Positions 6,987 through 14,218 are shown, counted from the first letter of the stretch. The stretch is DNA of 18,246 bases from Clostridiales bacterium (GCA_003537755.1 DPQS01000008.1:68047-86292); one strand, 5' to 3'. Made by a program: numbers and translations. The notes: generated by a model not told the origin, from the letters alone.

Positions 6987-8149
6987 CGGAACAAACGCAG
7001 GCGCAACTTATGCGCTGTTTACAATGCAAAAATCCCGGGTGCAGTGCCGCATGCCCGCTCGGAAACGACATTCCGACAATAGTCAGGCTTGTACGCGAAG
7101 GTAAATTTGTCATGGCGGTGCAGGTTGTCGGACATCCCTTCGGCGGCGTTTGCGGATACGTGTGTCCACACGAAAATCAGTGTCAGGGCGGTTGTGTGCT
7201 GGCAAAACGCGGACAGGCAGTGCCGACGGGCGAAGCGGAAGCGGCAGCGTTTACAAACAGCCCGTATGTGGTCGCAAGGCGCGACGACAAACTTGCAGGC
7301 AGACGCGTTGCCGTTGTCGGCGGCGGTGTCAGCGGAATTACCTTTGCGGTGAAGTGTTACGAAAGCGGCGCGGACGTGACTGTGTACGAAAGCAATATGT
7401 TGCTGTCCACGCTGTACGGTATTCCCGAGTTCAGACTTCCGCACAGGCTGCTTGACGACATAGTGCGCAGCGTGGAACAAAGCGATATTCGGGTTGAACA
7501 TAAGTACGTTTGCCAAGCGGACATAGCCGCCATGCAGAATGACAACGACATTGTGTACCTTGCTGTCGGCAGGACGGTGTGCCGCGCACTTGGTGTTACG
7601 GGTGAAGAGTACGCCACAACTGCGGACAAGTTTCTGCACGAAGCAATGTTGCCACGAGATGTGATTGTAGTCGGAGGCGGCAATACGGCAATGGATTGTG
7701 CAAGGCTCAACGCAAGGCTCGGCGGAAAAACCATGATTGCCTACCGTAGAGCAATGGCGGATATGCCATGCTACGCCAAGGAAGTGCAAGCGGCGGCAGA
7801 CGACGGCGTTATGTTTGAAACGAATCTTGCACCCGTAATGGTGGACAAGCAGGCGGACGGCAGACTGTCGGTGACTTTTGCGCGGACGAACAGCGAAGGG
7901 CGCGGCAGACTTTCCGTGACGGACGAACTGCACACGTTTAGTTGCGATTGTCTGGTTGTTGCGGCAGGAAATATGCTTGACGGCAATGTGTATGCGCAGG
8001 ACAAAACGGTGCCCGTCGACAAATGCGGCAACGTTGACGGAAATCTTTACGCAGGCGGCGATTGCGCAGGCGGCAGCCTTGTCGTGGAAGCGGTCAAGGC
8101 GGCGATATGTGCCTGCAACGGCGTGTTTGAACGTTACGCGACCAAGTGA
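6983..8149 (+). CDS. GltD-like NAD(P)H/FAD oxidoreductase with N-terminal Fe-S domain
   Basis: 388 aa, shorter than a standard glutamate synthase small subunit (about 460-490). The N-terminal cysteine-rich domain has Cys12, 15, 20, 24 (RCLQCKNPGCSAACPLGNDIP) and Cys57, 61, 67, 71, enough for two [4Fe-4S] clusters as in the GltD/dihydropyrimidine dehydrogenase fold. The FAD motif VAVVGGGVSG is at 109-118, GIPEFRLPHRLLD at 146-158, the NAD(P)H motif VVGGGNTAMD at 229-238, and the closing FAD motif YAGGDCAGG at 356-364. It starts with ATGA overlapping nth's stop. No large glutamate synthase subunit is nearby, so glutamate synthase activity is not implied; it may feed electrons to another partner. 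A start at 6854 would overlap nth and is rejected. Confidence 0.9.
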   Translation: MTEQTQAQLMRCLQCKNPGCSAACPLGNDIPTIVRLVREGKFVMAVQVVGHPFGGVCGYVCPHENQCQGGCVLAKRGQAVPTGEAEAAAFTNSPYVVARRDDKLAGRRVAVVGGGVSGITFAVKCYESGADVTVYESNMLLSTLYGIPEFRLPHRLLDDIVRSVEQSDIRVEHKYVCQADIAAMQNDNDIVYLAVGRTVCRALGVTGEEYATTADKFLHEAMLPRDVIVVGGGNTAMDCARLNARLGGKTMIAYRRAMADMPCYAKEVQAAADDGVMFETNLAPVMVDKQADGRLSVTFARTNSEGRGRLSVTDELHTFSCDCLVVAAGNMLDGNVYAQDKTVPVDKCGNVDGNLYAGGDCAGGSLVVEAVKAAICACNGVFERYATK

Positions 8150-8162
8150 AAAGCAATTATAT

Positions 8163-8236
8163 GCGCCGAAGTTAATCAATTTGAAGTTGGCAAGCAAGCC
8201 GCAAACGGTTAGTAGCACTATCAGGGGTGGCGAGGC
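8163..8236 (+). repeat. Half copy of the 223-bp palindromic element
   Basis: It begins with the element's terminal repeat GCGCCGAAGT (8163-8172), continues through TTGAAGTTGGCAAGC and GCAAACGGTTA, and reaches TCAGGGGTGGCGAGG. It then departs from the element before the stem. It matches the left ~75 bp of the full copies. The following stretch to 8300 contains CATTCCGCAGGAAAA (8267-8281), which recurs exactly at 10689-10703 next to the divergent relative. Confidence 0.7.
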
Positions 8237-8304
8237 GTAGACCGCTTAAGAAAAACTAAAACGAGCCATTCCGCAGGAAAACAAGGGTGTGGAAAGCGAT
8301 ATAT

Positions 8305-8527
8305 GCGCCGAGGTTAAAGTGCTTGAAGTACACACGCCAATTACAAACGGTCAACTTGCTTCATCAGGGGTGTCGAGGTGTTTCCACACAGCGACATCGT
8401 AGCGACGGCGCGGCTGGGAAGGCTGCTTACCATAAACAATATTGCTCGTCGCGAGCCGAGCATCAAGCGCTCGCGGTGTGGAAATACCTCGACAGGACCC
8501 CATACATCAACTAACTCACTTCGGCGC
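8305..8527 (+). repeat. 223-bp MITE-like palindromic element, copy A
   Basis: The terminal inverted repeats are GCGCCGAGGT (8305-8314) and ACTTCGGCGC (8518-8527). The central stem pairs 8372-8389 with 8476-8493 (18 bp, one G-U), flanked by GGGG/CCCC (8367-8370 with 8498-8501). It encloses an 86-nt core (8390-8475). Copy B at 9994-10216 is exactly the same length and inverted. No coding capacity. It lies directly upstream of obgE, whose start is 67 bp beyond it. Confidence 0.85.
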
Positions 8528-8594
8528 ACGCCCACTTCAACCAATCCAAAACAACAAGCGATAAAAACGCTTTCCAACCCTCACAGGAGTTAAT

Positions 8595-9857
8595 ATGTTT
8601 ATTGATAAGGTCAAAATCTACATCAAGGCAGGCAATGGCGGCAACGGTTCCGCAAGCCTGCATACCGAAAAATACGTACCCAACGGCGGTCCAGACGGCG
8701 GCGACGGCGGTAAGGGCGGCGATATCGTCTTTGTGGCGACCACAGGCGAAAACACTCTCAACGCTTTCCACTTCCAGAAGCATTTTCGCGCCGAAAACGG
8801 CGAAAACGGCGGTCACAAAAATTGCTACGGCAAGCAGGGCAAAGATCTGATTGTCAAGGTGCCCGTCGGTACCGTTGTCAAAACCGTTGACGGCGACGTC
8901 GTTGCGGACATGTACGAGGACGGTCAGCGCACGGTGATTGCGGCGGGCGGCAAGGGCGGCAGAGGAAACCGTCACTTTGCCACGGCTCGCAGACAGTCGC
9001 CCAGTTTTGCCGAGCACGGCGTACAAACGCAGGAACACGAAGTGGTGCTGGAACTTAAAACCATTGCGGACGTCGGCTTGGTAGGATTTCCCAACGTAGG
9101 CAAAAGCACGCTGTTGTCCGTTGTTTCCGACGCAAAACCGAAAATCGCAAACTACCACTTTACAACGCTCAGTCCCAATCTCGGCGTTGTGGGCTACTAC
9201 GACAAAAGTTTCGTAATGGCAGACATTCCGGGGCTTATCGAGGGTGCAAGCGAAGGCGCGGGACTCGGACATAGTTTCCTTCGTCACATCGAACGCACGC
9301 GCGTACTCGTGCATGTGGTGGACATGGGCGGCAGCGAAGGGCGTGACCCGCTGGACGACTTCGAACTTATCAACAACGAAATTTTCAGTTACGACCCTGC
9401 TCTCAAAGATTTGCCTATGGTGGTTGTCGCCAACAAAATGGACATGCCTGCCGCGGAAGAAAACCTTGCGCGTTTCAAGGCGGCTTACGGCGACAAGTAC
9501 AAAATCATCCCCATGATGACGTTGATTCACGAAGGCGTGGACGAACTGCTGACAACCCTTGTGGATATTCTGGACAAGTTGCCCGAACCGGGACCGCTGG
9601 AATTTACCCCCGTGTCGCTTGACAAAGAGGAAGAGGACAGTTTCGAAATAGAGGAACTGGACGACGACGTGTTTGAAGTTACCGGCGGACTTGTGGAAAT
9701 TTTGTCGCGCAAGGTCAATCTGGACGACTACGACAGTTTCCGCTACTTCCAGCGCGTGCTTAAGGACAAAGGCGTAATTGCAGAACTTCGCAAGCGCGGC
9801 GCGCGCGACGGCAGCACGGTAATAGTGGGCGATTTGGAATTTGACTTTGTGGATTAG
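8595..9857 (+). CDS. obgE: GTPase Obg/CgtA (ribosome assembly)
   Basis: 420 aa. Residues 1-158 form the glycine-rich Obg domain (KAGNGGNGSASLHTEKYVP, PDGGDGGKGGDIVF, AAGGKGGRGNRHFAT). The GTPase domain follows with the P-loop GFPNVGKST (164-172), DIPG (210-213) and NKMD (280-283). Residues about 348-420 are the C-terminal OCT domain found in Firmicute Obg proteins, joined by an acidic linker (DKEEEDSFEIEELDDD). The usual G5 'SA' motif is not obvious; that position reads IPMMTLIHEG. Obg is an essential GTPase of 50S maturation and stress signalling. AGGAG at 8585-8589 sets the start. The gene is bracketed by inverted copies of the 223-bp element. Confidence 0.97.
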   Translation: MFIDKVKIYIKAGNGGNGSASLHTEKYVPNGGPDGGDGGKGGDIVFVATTGENTLNAFHFQKHFRAENGENGGHKNCYGKQGKDLIVKVPVGTVVKTVDGDVVADMYEDGQRTVIAAGGKGGRGNRHFATARRQSPSFAEHGVQTQEHEVVLELKTIADVGLVGFPNVGKSTLLSVVSDAKPKIANYHFTTLSPNLGVVGYYDKSFVMADIPGLIEGASEGAGLGHSFLRHIERTRVLVHVVDMGGSEGRDPLDDFELINNEIFSYDPALKDLPMVVVANKMDMPAAEENLARFKAAYGDKYKIIPMMTLIHEGVDELLTTLVDILDKLPEPGPLEFTPVSLDKEEEDSFEIEELDDDVFEVTGGLVEILSRKVNLDDYDSFRYFQRVLKDKGVIAELRKRGARDGSTVIVGDLEFDFVD

Positions 9858-9930
9858 GCTGCAGCCGAAAAAGCGTTTATGAGGCTGTCGCTCTAAGTTG
9901 CAAAAACATTTATTTGTTATGTCGTGACAT

Positions 9931-9955
9931 GCCACGTTGAGCAAAACGAAGTGCA
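9931..9955. repeat. Interspersed short palindromic repeat (ACGTT/AACGT arms)
   Basis: CCACGTTGAGC is followed, after a short insert, by GTGCAGTCGAAACGT. It has the same GAGC...GCAGTCGA core as 4231-4256, but the stem bases have changed together (ACGTT/AACGT instead of ATCCT/AGGAT). Confidence 0.5.
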
Positions 9956-9993
9956 GTCGAAACGTCTGGGAAAATGGTGCACTGTGGAAACGG

Positions 9994-10216
9994 GCGCCGA
10001 AGTAAGGAAGTTGATGTAAGGGGTCCTGTCAAGGTATTGCCGCACTGCGAGCGCTTGATGCTCTGCTCGCGACGAGCAATATTGCTTATGGCAGGCAGCC
10101 TTCCCAGCCGTGCCGTCGCTACGATGTCGCTGTGCGGCAACACCTCGCCACCCCTGATAATGCTTGTTAACGGTTTGCAGTTGGTTTGCCTACTTCAAGT
10201 TGACGAACTTCGGCGC
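9994..10216 (-). repeat. 223-bp MITE-like palindromic element, copy B (inverted)
   Basis: Terminal repeats are GCGCCGAAGT (9994-10003) and ACTTCGGCGC (10207-10216). Stem arms are 10028-10045 and 10132-10149, and the 86-nt core is 10046-10131. By eye the core matches copy A (opposite strand) at 80 of 86 positions. Two stem pairs changed on both sides relative to copy A, so pairing is kept. Confidence 0.85.
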
Positions 10217-10754
10217 GTATTGCCGTTATAAAAAGTGTCTTACGTTTTGTAATTGACTTGCATATTTCAAGTCGGTTAGTTTTGGCGGAACGTAGCGCAT
10301 ATTGCTACAAGCAACTTTTTTCGTCAGCGGTGTTGGTGGTGCGCCAACCACAGCCCCGACCGCCCACCCCTCATGGTCAAAGGCACGTTGTTTGTTGTAA
10401 CGGCAATCTGATGATTGAAGTCTTGTTAGGTTAAAAAACTAAACTGCGTAGTTTTGATTATTGCAAAATATAATTACTGTCAACTGATTAGTTGCTATGT
10501 GATAAACGGAAATCATCGGACATGCAATTAACGTACCATGAGCGAAAGCGAAAGGAACTTTATTCCTACCAAGTTCTGCTTGCGGCGGGCTATGCATTTG
10601 ATGAATGATTTACCTGTCGGTTTATTGCTATAAAAGTAAAAGGTGGTAATTTTCCATTACGTATCGGCGAATTAACGGTACTATCGCGCATTCCGCAGGA
10701 AAAGCGGACTGAAAAAGCCTGTACGTATGACTTTGTTTTGAAACAAACTTGAAA

Positions 10755-10898
10755 GTTGCGGGTGGCGATGTGTTGGCAATGAAAACCATCATTCCGAGGG
10801 CGCGGCCGGGAAGGCAACATACCAAAAATAATTATGCCCGCAGTGAAGCGAGCCAGCAGGCGTTTTTCGTATGGTGATACATCGCCACCCACAGCAAC
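10755..10898 (+). repeat. Divergent relative of the 223-bp element's central hairpin
   Basis: The stem pairs GTTGC plus GGGTGGCGATGTGT (10755-10773) with ATACATCGCCACCC, a 3-nt bulge and GCAAC (10877-10898). The core retains GGCGCGGCCGGGAAGGC, ATACCAAAAATAAT and GAAGCGAGCCAGCA, recognisably related to the core of copies A and B. It has no terminal GCGCCGAAGT repeats. It ends 45 bp before the YhbY gene. Confidence 0.6.
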
Positions 10899-10943
10899 TA
10901 CTAAAAATATATACACAATCTTTTCATCAACCAAGGAGATTTT

Positions 10944-11234
10944 ATGATAACAACCAAACAACGCAGCCAACTTAAGGCTCTTGCAAATACACTCAAACCT
11001 ACCGTGATTATCGGCAAAGGCGACCTGACGGACAACATCATCAACGAGATAGAAGTTGGACTGTACAACCACGAAATCGTCAAGGTTTCCGCGCTGAAGT
11101 CCTGTGAGTCGTCGGCTCGCGACATGTGCGACGACGTCTGCCGCGTACTCGGCTGTGACCCCGTAATTGTTGTCGGCAACCGCTTTGTAGTGTACAAACC
11201 CACCGACAAAAAGGATTTCGAACACCTGCTGTAA
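10944..11234 (+). CDS. yhbY: YhbY/CRM-domain RNA-binding protein
   Basis: 96 aa, the whole length being one CRM domain. It opens MITTKQRSQLKALANTLKPT, has the GxxG-type loop IGKGDLTDNII (about 23-33), VKVSALKSC in the middle strand, and the closing strand VVGNRFVVYKP (76-86). YhbY-type proteins bind RNA and associate with pre-50S ribosomal particles, so the location shortly after obgE fits a ribosome-assembly neighbourhood. AAGGAG at 10933-10938 precedes the ATG by 5 nt. The usual GKGG reads GKGD here. In many Firmicutes obgE and yhbY are adjacent; here they are separated by 1.1 kb of repeat-bearing DNA. Confidence 0.93.
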   Translation: MITTKQRSQLKALANTLKPTVIIGKGDLTDNIINEIEVGLYNHEIVKVSALKSCESSARDMCDDVCRVLGCDPVIVVGNRFVVYKPTDKKDFEHLL

Positions 11235-11353
11235 TTTTTCGTTGTTCTTAGCCGATTGGGCATACATTTTGCACACACCCCAAATAGTGCATTTGTACTA
11301 TCTGCGTAGCCATTAAAAACATGTCTACCACATTAAAATTACGTTGTCCATAT

Positions 11354-11428
11354 GCCGCAACGGTCGAGCTTTCCGTAGGAAACAGAGACCGATTGACAGT
11401 ACGGCATTGACAGTGATGGCGTTGCGGC
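11354..11428 (+). promoter_or_regulatory. Nested inverted-repeat structure upstream of glgC
   Basis: The outer arms are GCCGCAACG (11354-11362) and CGTTGCGGC (11420-11428). Inside, CGGTC/GACCG (11361-11365 with 11387-11391) encloses TTTCC-gta-GGAAA. ATGCCG (11352-11357) can alternatively pair with CGGCAT (11402-11407), so the outer arms have two exclusive partners. It could be a structured leader, an operator, or only a repeat. Confidence 0.4.
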
Positions 11429-11436
11429 GATAAACG
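11408..11436 (+). promoter_or_regulatory. Candidate glgCD promoter with tandem TTGACA boxes
   Basis: TTGACA at 11408-11413 lies 17 bp before TAAACG (11431-11436). An identical ATTGACAGT 15 bp upstream (11392-11400) duplicates the -35 region. The -10 is imperfect. glgC starts about 100 nt downstream. Confidence 0.45.
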
Positions 11437-11541
11437 CAAAAAATCGCAGTTAACCGGTTTCATTTCGGTCGTGCATTTTTTGCTTCAATCGCCACTTGCT
11501 CAATCAAAACATCGTACTTCAATCTCTCAAAGGAGAAAAAT

Positions 11542-12762
11542 ATGACAAACAAACACTGCATCGCAATGATACTTGCAGGCGGTCAGGGAAGCCGTCTGGG
11601 GGTACTTACGCGCAACATCGCCAAGCCTGCCGTGCCTTACGGCGGCAAGTACCGTATTATTGACTTTCCACTGACCAACTGCACGCAATCGGGCATAGAC
11701 ACAGTAGGTATCCTCACCCAATACAAGCCGTTGGAACTCAACACTTACATCGGCAACGGACAAGCGTGGGACCTTGACTGCAACGACGGCGGAGTGTTCA
11801 TCCTACCGCCCTACATGCGCGAAAAGGAAGGCGAATGGTACAAGGGTACGGCAAACGCCATTTACCAGAACATCGAATTTATCGACAAATTCAATCCCGA
11901 CAACGTGCTTATTTTGTCCGGTGACCACATCTACAAGATGGACTACAACAAGATGTTGAGTTACCACGTCAAGAAGAACGCCGATTGTACCATTGCCATG
12001 ATTTCCGTCGACCCTGCCGAGGCAAGCCGTTTCGGTATTCTATCCTGCGATGACAACGGACGCATTGTGGACTTCGCCGAAAAGCCTGCCAAACCAAAAA
12101 GCAACACGGCAAGCATGGGCATTTACATATTCAAGTGGAGCGTACTTCGCAACGAACTGATTGCCGACGAAGGCGACGAAAAAAGCAGCAACGACTTCGG
12201 CAAAAACGTCATTCCCAAGATGCTTGCGGCAGGCAAGGGTATGTTCGGGTACGAATTTAACGGTTACTGGAAGGACGTCGGAACGGTGGAAAGTTTGTGG
12301 CAGGCAAACATGGATTTGCTTGACGACGACGCGCTTCGCCTTGCCGACAGCGACTGGACTATTCTCAGCCGTTCGGCATTGCAATCGCCGCACTTTATCG
12401 GTACGCATGCGCACCTTGCCAACAGTCTTATTACCGAGGGCTGCTACATAGACGGCACGGTGTCGCACAGCATAATTTCCGACGGCGTAACCGTCGAAAA
12501 GGGTGCGGAAGTAGTGGACAGCGTGGTGCTGTCGGGCGCAAAAATCTGCGCTGGCGCACACGTACACAAGGCAATCATCGGTGAAAATGCTGTTGTCGGC
12601 AATGACGGCAGCATAGGCATTGACGGCAAAACCGACTACTTGTCCAAGTACTGCAGCGGTGGCGTGTCGCTGGTTGGCAGCGATGTACACATCGGCGTAA
12701 AGGTGCACATTGCCGCAGACAGTATGGTGACGGAAGACGTGAAAGGGGGTACCAAACAATGA
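11542..12762 (+). CDS. glgC: Glucose-1-phosphate adenylyltransferase, catalytic subunit
   Basis: 406 aa, full length. It makes ADP-glucose from ATP and glucose-1-phosphate, the committed step of glycogen synthesis. The N-terminal nucleotidyltransferase domain has AMILAGGQGSRLGVLT (residues 8-23), KPAVPYGGKYRIIDFPLTNC, WYKGTANAIYQN, LSGDHIYKMDY, FAEKP, and the GYWKDVGTVESLWQANMDLL signature. The C-terminal ~110 residues form the left-handed beta-helix of hexapeptide repeats (SHSIISDGVTVEKGAEVVDSV). The glucose-1-phosphate-binding and catalytic regions look intact. AAAGGAG lies 7 nt before the ATG. The end overlaps glgD by ATGA. No glgA, glgB or glgP follows in the window. Confidence 0.97.
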   Translation: MTNKHCIAMILAGGQGSRLGVLTRNIAKPAVPYGGKYRIIDFPLTNCTQSGIDTVGILTQYKPLELNTYIGNGQAWDLDCNDGGVFILPPYMREKEGEWYKGTANAIYQNIEFIDKFNPDNVLILSGDHIYKMDYNKMLSYHVKKNADCTIAMISVDPAEASRFGILSCDDNGRIVDFAEKPAKPKSNTASMGIYIFKWSVLRNELIADEGDEKSSNDFGKNVIPKMLAAGKGMFGYEFNGYWKDVGTVESLWQANMDLLDDDALRLADSDWTILSRSALQSPHFIGTHAHLANSLITEGCYIDGTVSHSIISDGVTVEKGAEVVDSVVLSGAKICAGAHVHKAIIGENAVVGNDGSIGIDGKTDYLSKYCSGGVSLVGSDVHIGVKVHIAADSMVTEDVKGGTKQ

Positions 12763-13838
12763 TCGACACAATGGGCGTAATTCTCACTTCAAACGCCGAC
12801 ACCGACCTTGGCGAACTTACCCGTTTGCGCAGTGTGGCTGCAATTCCGTTTGGCGGACGTTACCGTCTTGTAGATTTTGTTCTGAGCAATCTTGTCAACA
12901 GCGGCATTGTAAACGTCGGCGTCGCAACGGAATACAACTACCAGTCGCTGCTGGATCACATCGGCAGCGGAAAGCCCTGGGGACTTGCCCGTAAACAATT
13001 CGGTTTGCGCTTTTTGCCGCCGTTTTCTGCCAACAGCAACGAAACGGACGAACGCATAAAAATGCTTACCGGCGTAATACATTACCTCAAACGCAGTCCG
13101 CAACGCTACGTAATAGTTGCCGATTGTAACAACGTGTGCAACATGCGCTTCGACGACGTGGTGGCATTGCATGTTGACAGCGGCGCGGACCTCACAGTGG
13201 TGTATCAGCAGTCGCGCGACAAGGGCGTGTACATCGACGTGGACGAAGGCGGCAACGTAAAAGGCATAGCGGACAAGGGCGACAATCGCCTTGTCGGGTA
13301 CTACGTGTTTACCAAAGATTTGCTTGTCAACGTGCTGGAACGCTACCAAAACATCGGACAAAAGCGTTTCTACAATGACCTTATCGCAGGCTACATTCGC
13401 CGCCACAAGGTTGTGGGCTACCGCTTTGACGGCTACCTGTCCACGATTACCGACACGACGGGCTACTTCCGCGTCAGCATGGACCTTATGGACAGCAACG
13501 TGCGCAAGGATTTGTTTATTTCCGACAACCGCATACTGACCAAGGTCAAGGACATGGTTCCCACGCACTACATGGACAACGCCGAAGTAAGTTCCGGTTT
13601 CATTGCCGATGGTTGCGTGATTGACGGCAAGGTGGAAAACAGCATTTTGTTCCGCGGCGTAACGGTGGAAAAGGGTGCCGTCGTAAAAGACTGCATTGTA
13701 ATGCAAAACACCGTTATTTCGCAAAATGTGCGCCTCGGCGCGTGCATAGTGGACAAGGACTGCGTAATACTGAAAGGCAAGGAGCTTGTCGGGCAACCTA
13801 ACTATCCTGTGGTGGTCGGCAAACGCCGCACCATATAG
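12759..13838 (+). CDS. glgD: Glucose-1-phosphate adenylyltransferase regulatory-type subunit GlgD
   Basis: 359 aa. It is homologous to GlgC over its whole length (IPFGGRYRLVDFVLSNLVNSGI, HIGSGKPWGLARKQFG, ITDTTGYFRVSMDLMD, and a C-terminal hexapeptide beta-helix). The catalytic elements are degenerate: the GlgC GGxGxRL loop is replaced by TSNADTDL, and the KPAV lysine position reads SVAA. This is the known pattern of Firmicute GlgD, which forms a hetero-oligomer with GlgC and raises its activity rather than catalysing on its own. The start overlaps the glgC stop by 4 nt (ATGA), implying translational coupling and balanced expression. Its stop codon lies inside the left arm of a long inverted repeat. 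Confidence 0.95.
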   Translation: MIDTMGVILTSNADTDLGELTRLRSVAAIPFGGRYRLVDFVLSNLVNSGIVNVGVATEYNYQSLLDHIGSGKPWGLARKQFGLRFLPPFSANSNETDERIKMLTGVIHYLKRSPQRYVIVADCNNVCNMRFDDVVALHVDSGADLTVVYQQSRDKGVYIDVDEGGNVKGIADKGDNRLVGYYVFTKDLLVNVLERYQNIGQKRFYNDLIAGYIRRHKVVGYRFDGYLSTITDTTGYFRVSMDLMDSNVRKDLFISDNRILTKVKDMVPTHYMDNAEVSSGFIADGCVIDGKVENSILFRGVTVEKGAVVKDCIVMQNTVISQNVRLGACIVDKDCVILKGKELVGQPNYPVVVGKRRTI

Positions 13839-13966
13839 CGACGGCGTATATCGGCACATCTTGGCACTGCGTGGCGCGTCTTGCGCGGGTCATGTACGTC
13901 ATTGTACACTTCCCTTGCAAAGCCGCGCCCTGCTGTGCCAATCTGCACCAATCTACGCCGTCGCTA
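13836..13966. repeat. 131-bp extended inverted repeat at the end of glgD
   Basis: The outer arms TAGCGACGGCGTA (13836-13848) and TACGCCGTCGCTA (13954-13966) are a perfect 13 bp. Inside, nested pairs are TTGGCAC/GTGCCAA, GGCGCG/CGCGCC and TGTAC/GTACA. Read on the minus strand, the core contains CACAGC, GGGCGCGGC and GGGAAG in the order seen in the 223-bp element's core, so it may be a remote family member. It could also serve as glgCD's 3' end structure, though no T tail follows. Confidence 0.6.
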
Positions 13967-14218
13967 CGAAATTTCAGGCGAGTTGGCGTCTCCCTGTTGC
14001 CACAATCTACCGCAATCTACGCCCGAATCAGGTTTGTGAATATTACAGTTTCAATAGAAACTGCATTTTGTGGTTTTTGTAAAAGTCATACAAACACCTC
14101 TATTAAAAGTTTTTGGAAAGGGGTGTGGGGAAAACACTTTTTGTAAAAAAGGTTTTCCCCACAAAATATCCCCATCAAAAAAAAACACAAAAAAAAATAA
14201 AAAGAGATTAAACATAAC
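13967..14218. other. Non-coding gap before the GAP1-like gene
   Basis: No gene seen. It contains CAGTTTC-AATA-GAAACTG (14046-14063) followed by TTTTGTGGTTTTTG, a weak terminator candidate, then the G4A4 hairpin repeat, then a very A-rich 40-nt tract before the next start codon. Confidence 0.45.
14120..14173. repeat. G4A4 hairpin repeat, left copy
   Basis: TGTGGGGAAAAC (14124-14135) pairs with GTTTTCCCCACA (14152-14163); TTTTT/AAAAA extends the stem inside and GGGG/CCCC (14120-14123 with 14170-14173) outside. The right half (14137-14165) recurs inverted at 18217-18246 with a single inserted base. Confidence 0.8.

Larger units (their letters stand above)
9858..10943. other. 1.1-kb non-coding region with repeats
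   Basis: No credible gene is present on either strand; the short open frames here are repeat-derived. It holds the GCAGTCGAA-type repeat (about 9931-9955), 223-bp element copy B (9994-10216), a possible decayed element end (GTAGCGCATATTGC near 10293-10306, resembling CGGCGCGTATTGCC of copy B), an unremarkable AT-rich stretch (10310-10680), and a divergent hairpin relative (10755-10898). Confidence 0.6.
11235..11541. other. Non-coding region upstream of glgC
   Basis: No gene seen. Apart from the structured segment and promoter candidate listed separately, it has a small hairpin ATAGTGCA/TGTACTAT (near 11285-11302) that may end the yhbY transcript, but it lacks a T tail. Confidence 0.4.

Noticed and set aside
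8150..8594. Insertion sequence or transposase remnant associated with the 223-bp elements
   Set aside because: No transposase-like reading frame is present in or between the copies; the only gene between them is an intact obgE.
8511..9944. A 477-codon open frame antisense to obgE, and a 589-codon one antisense to the GAP1-like gene (14051-15820)
   Set aside because: Both are long only because the sense genes have strong purine-first codon bias. The antisense products are Val/His/Arg-rich, lack ribosome sites and match no family, while the sense products are clear.
10791..10870. GGGAA and CCCGCAGTGAAGCGAGCC resembling parts of a cobalamin riboswitch
   Set aside because: The order and spacing of the conserved boxes are wrong, the other copies lack the second half, and no cobalamin gene follows.
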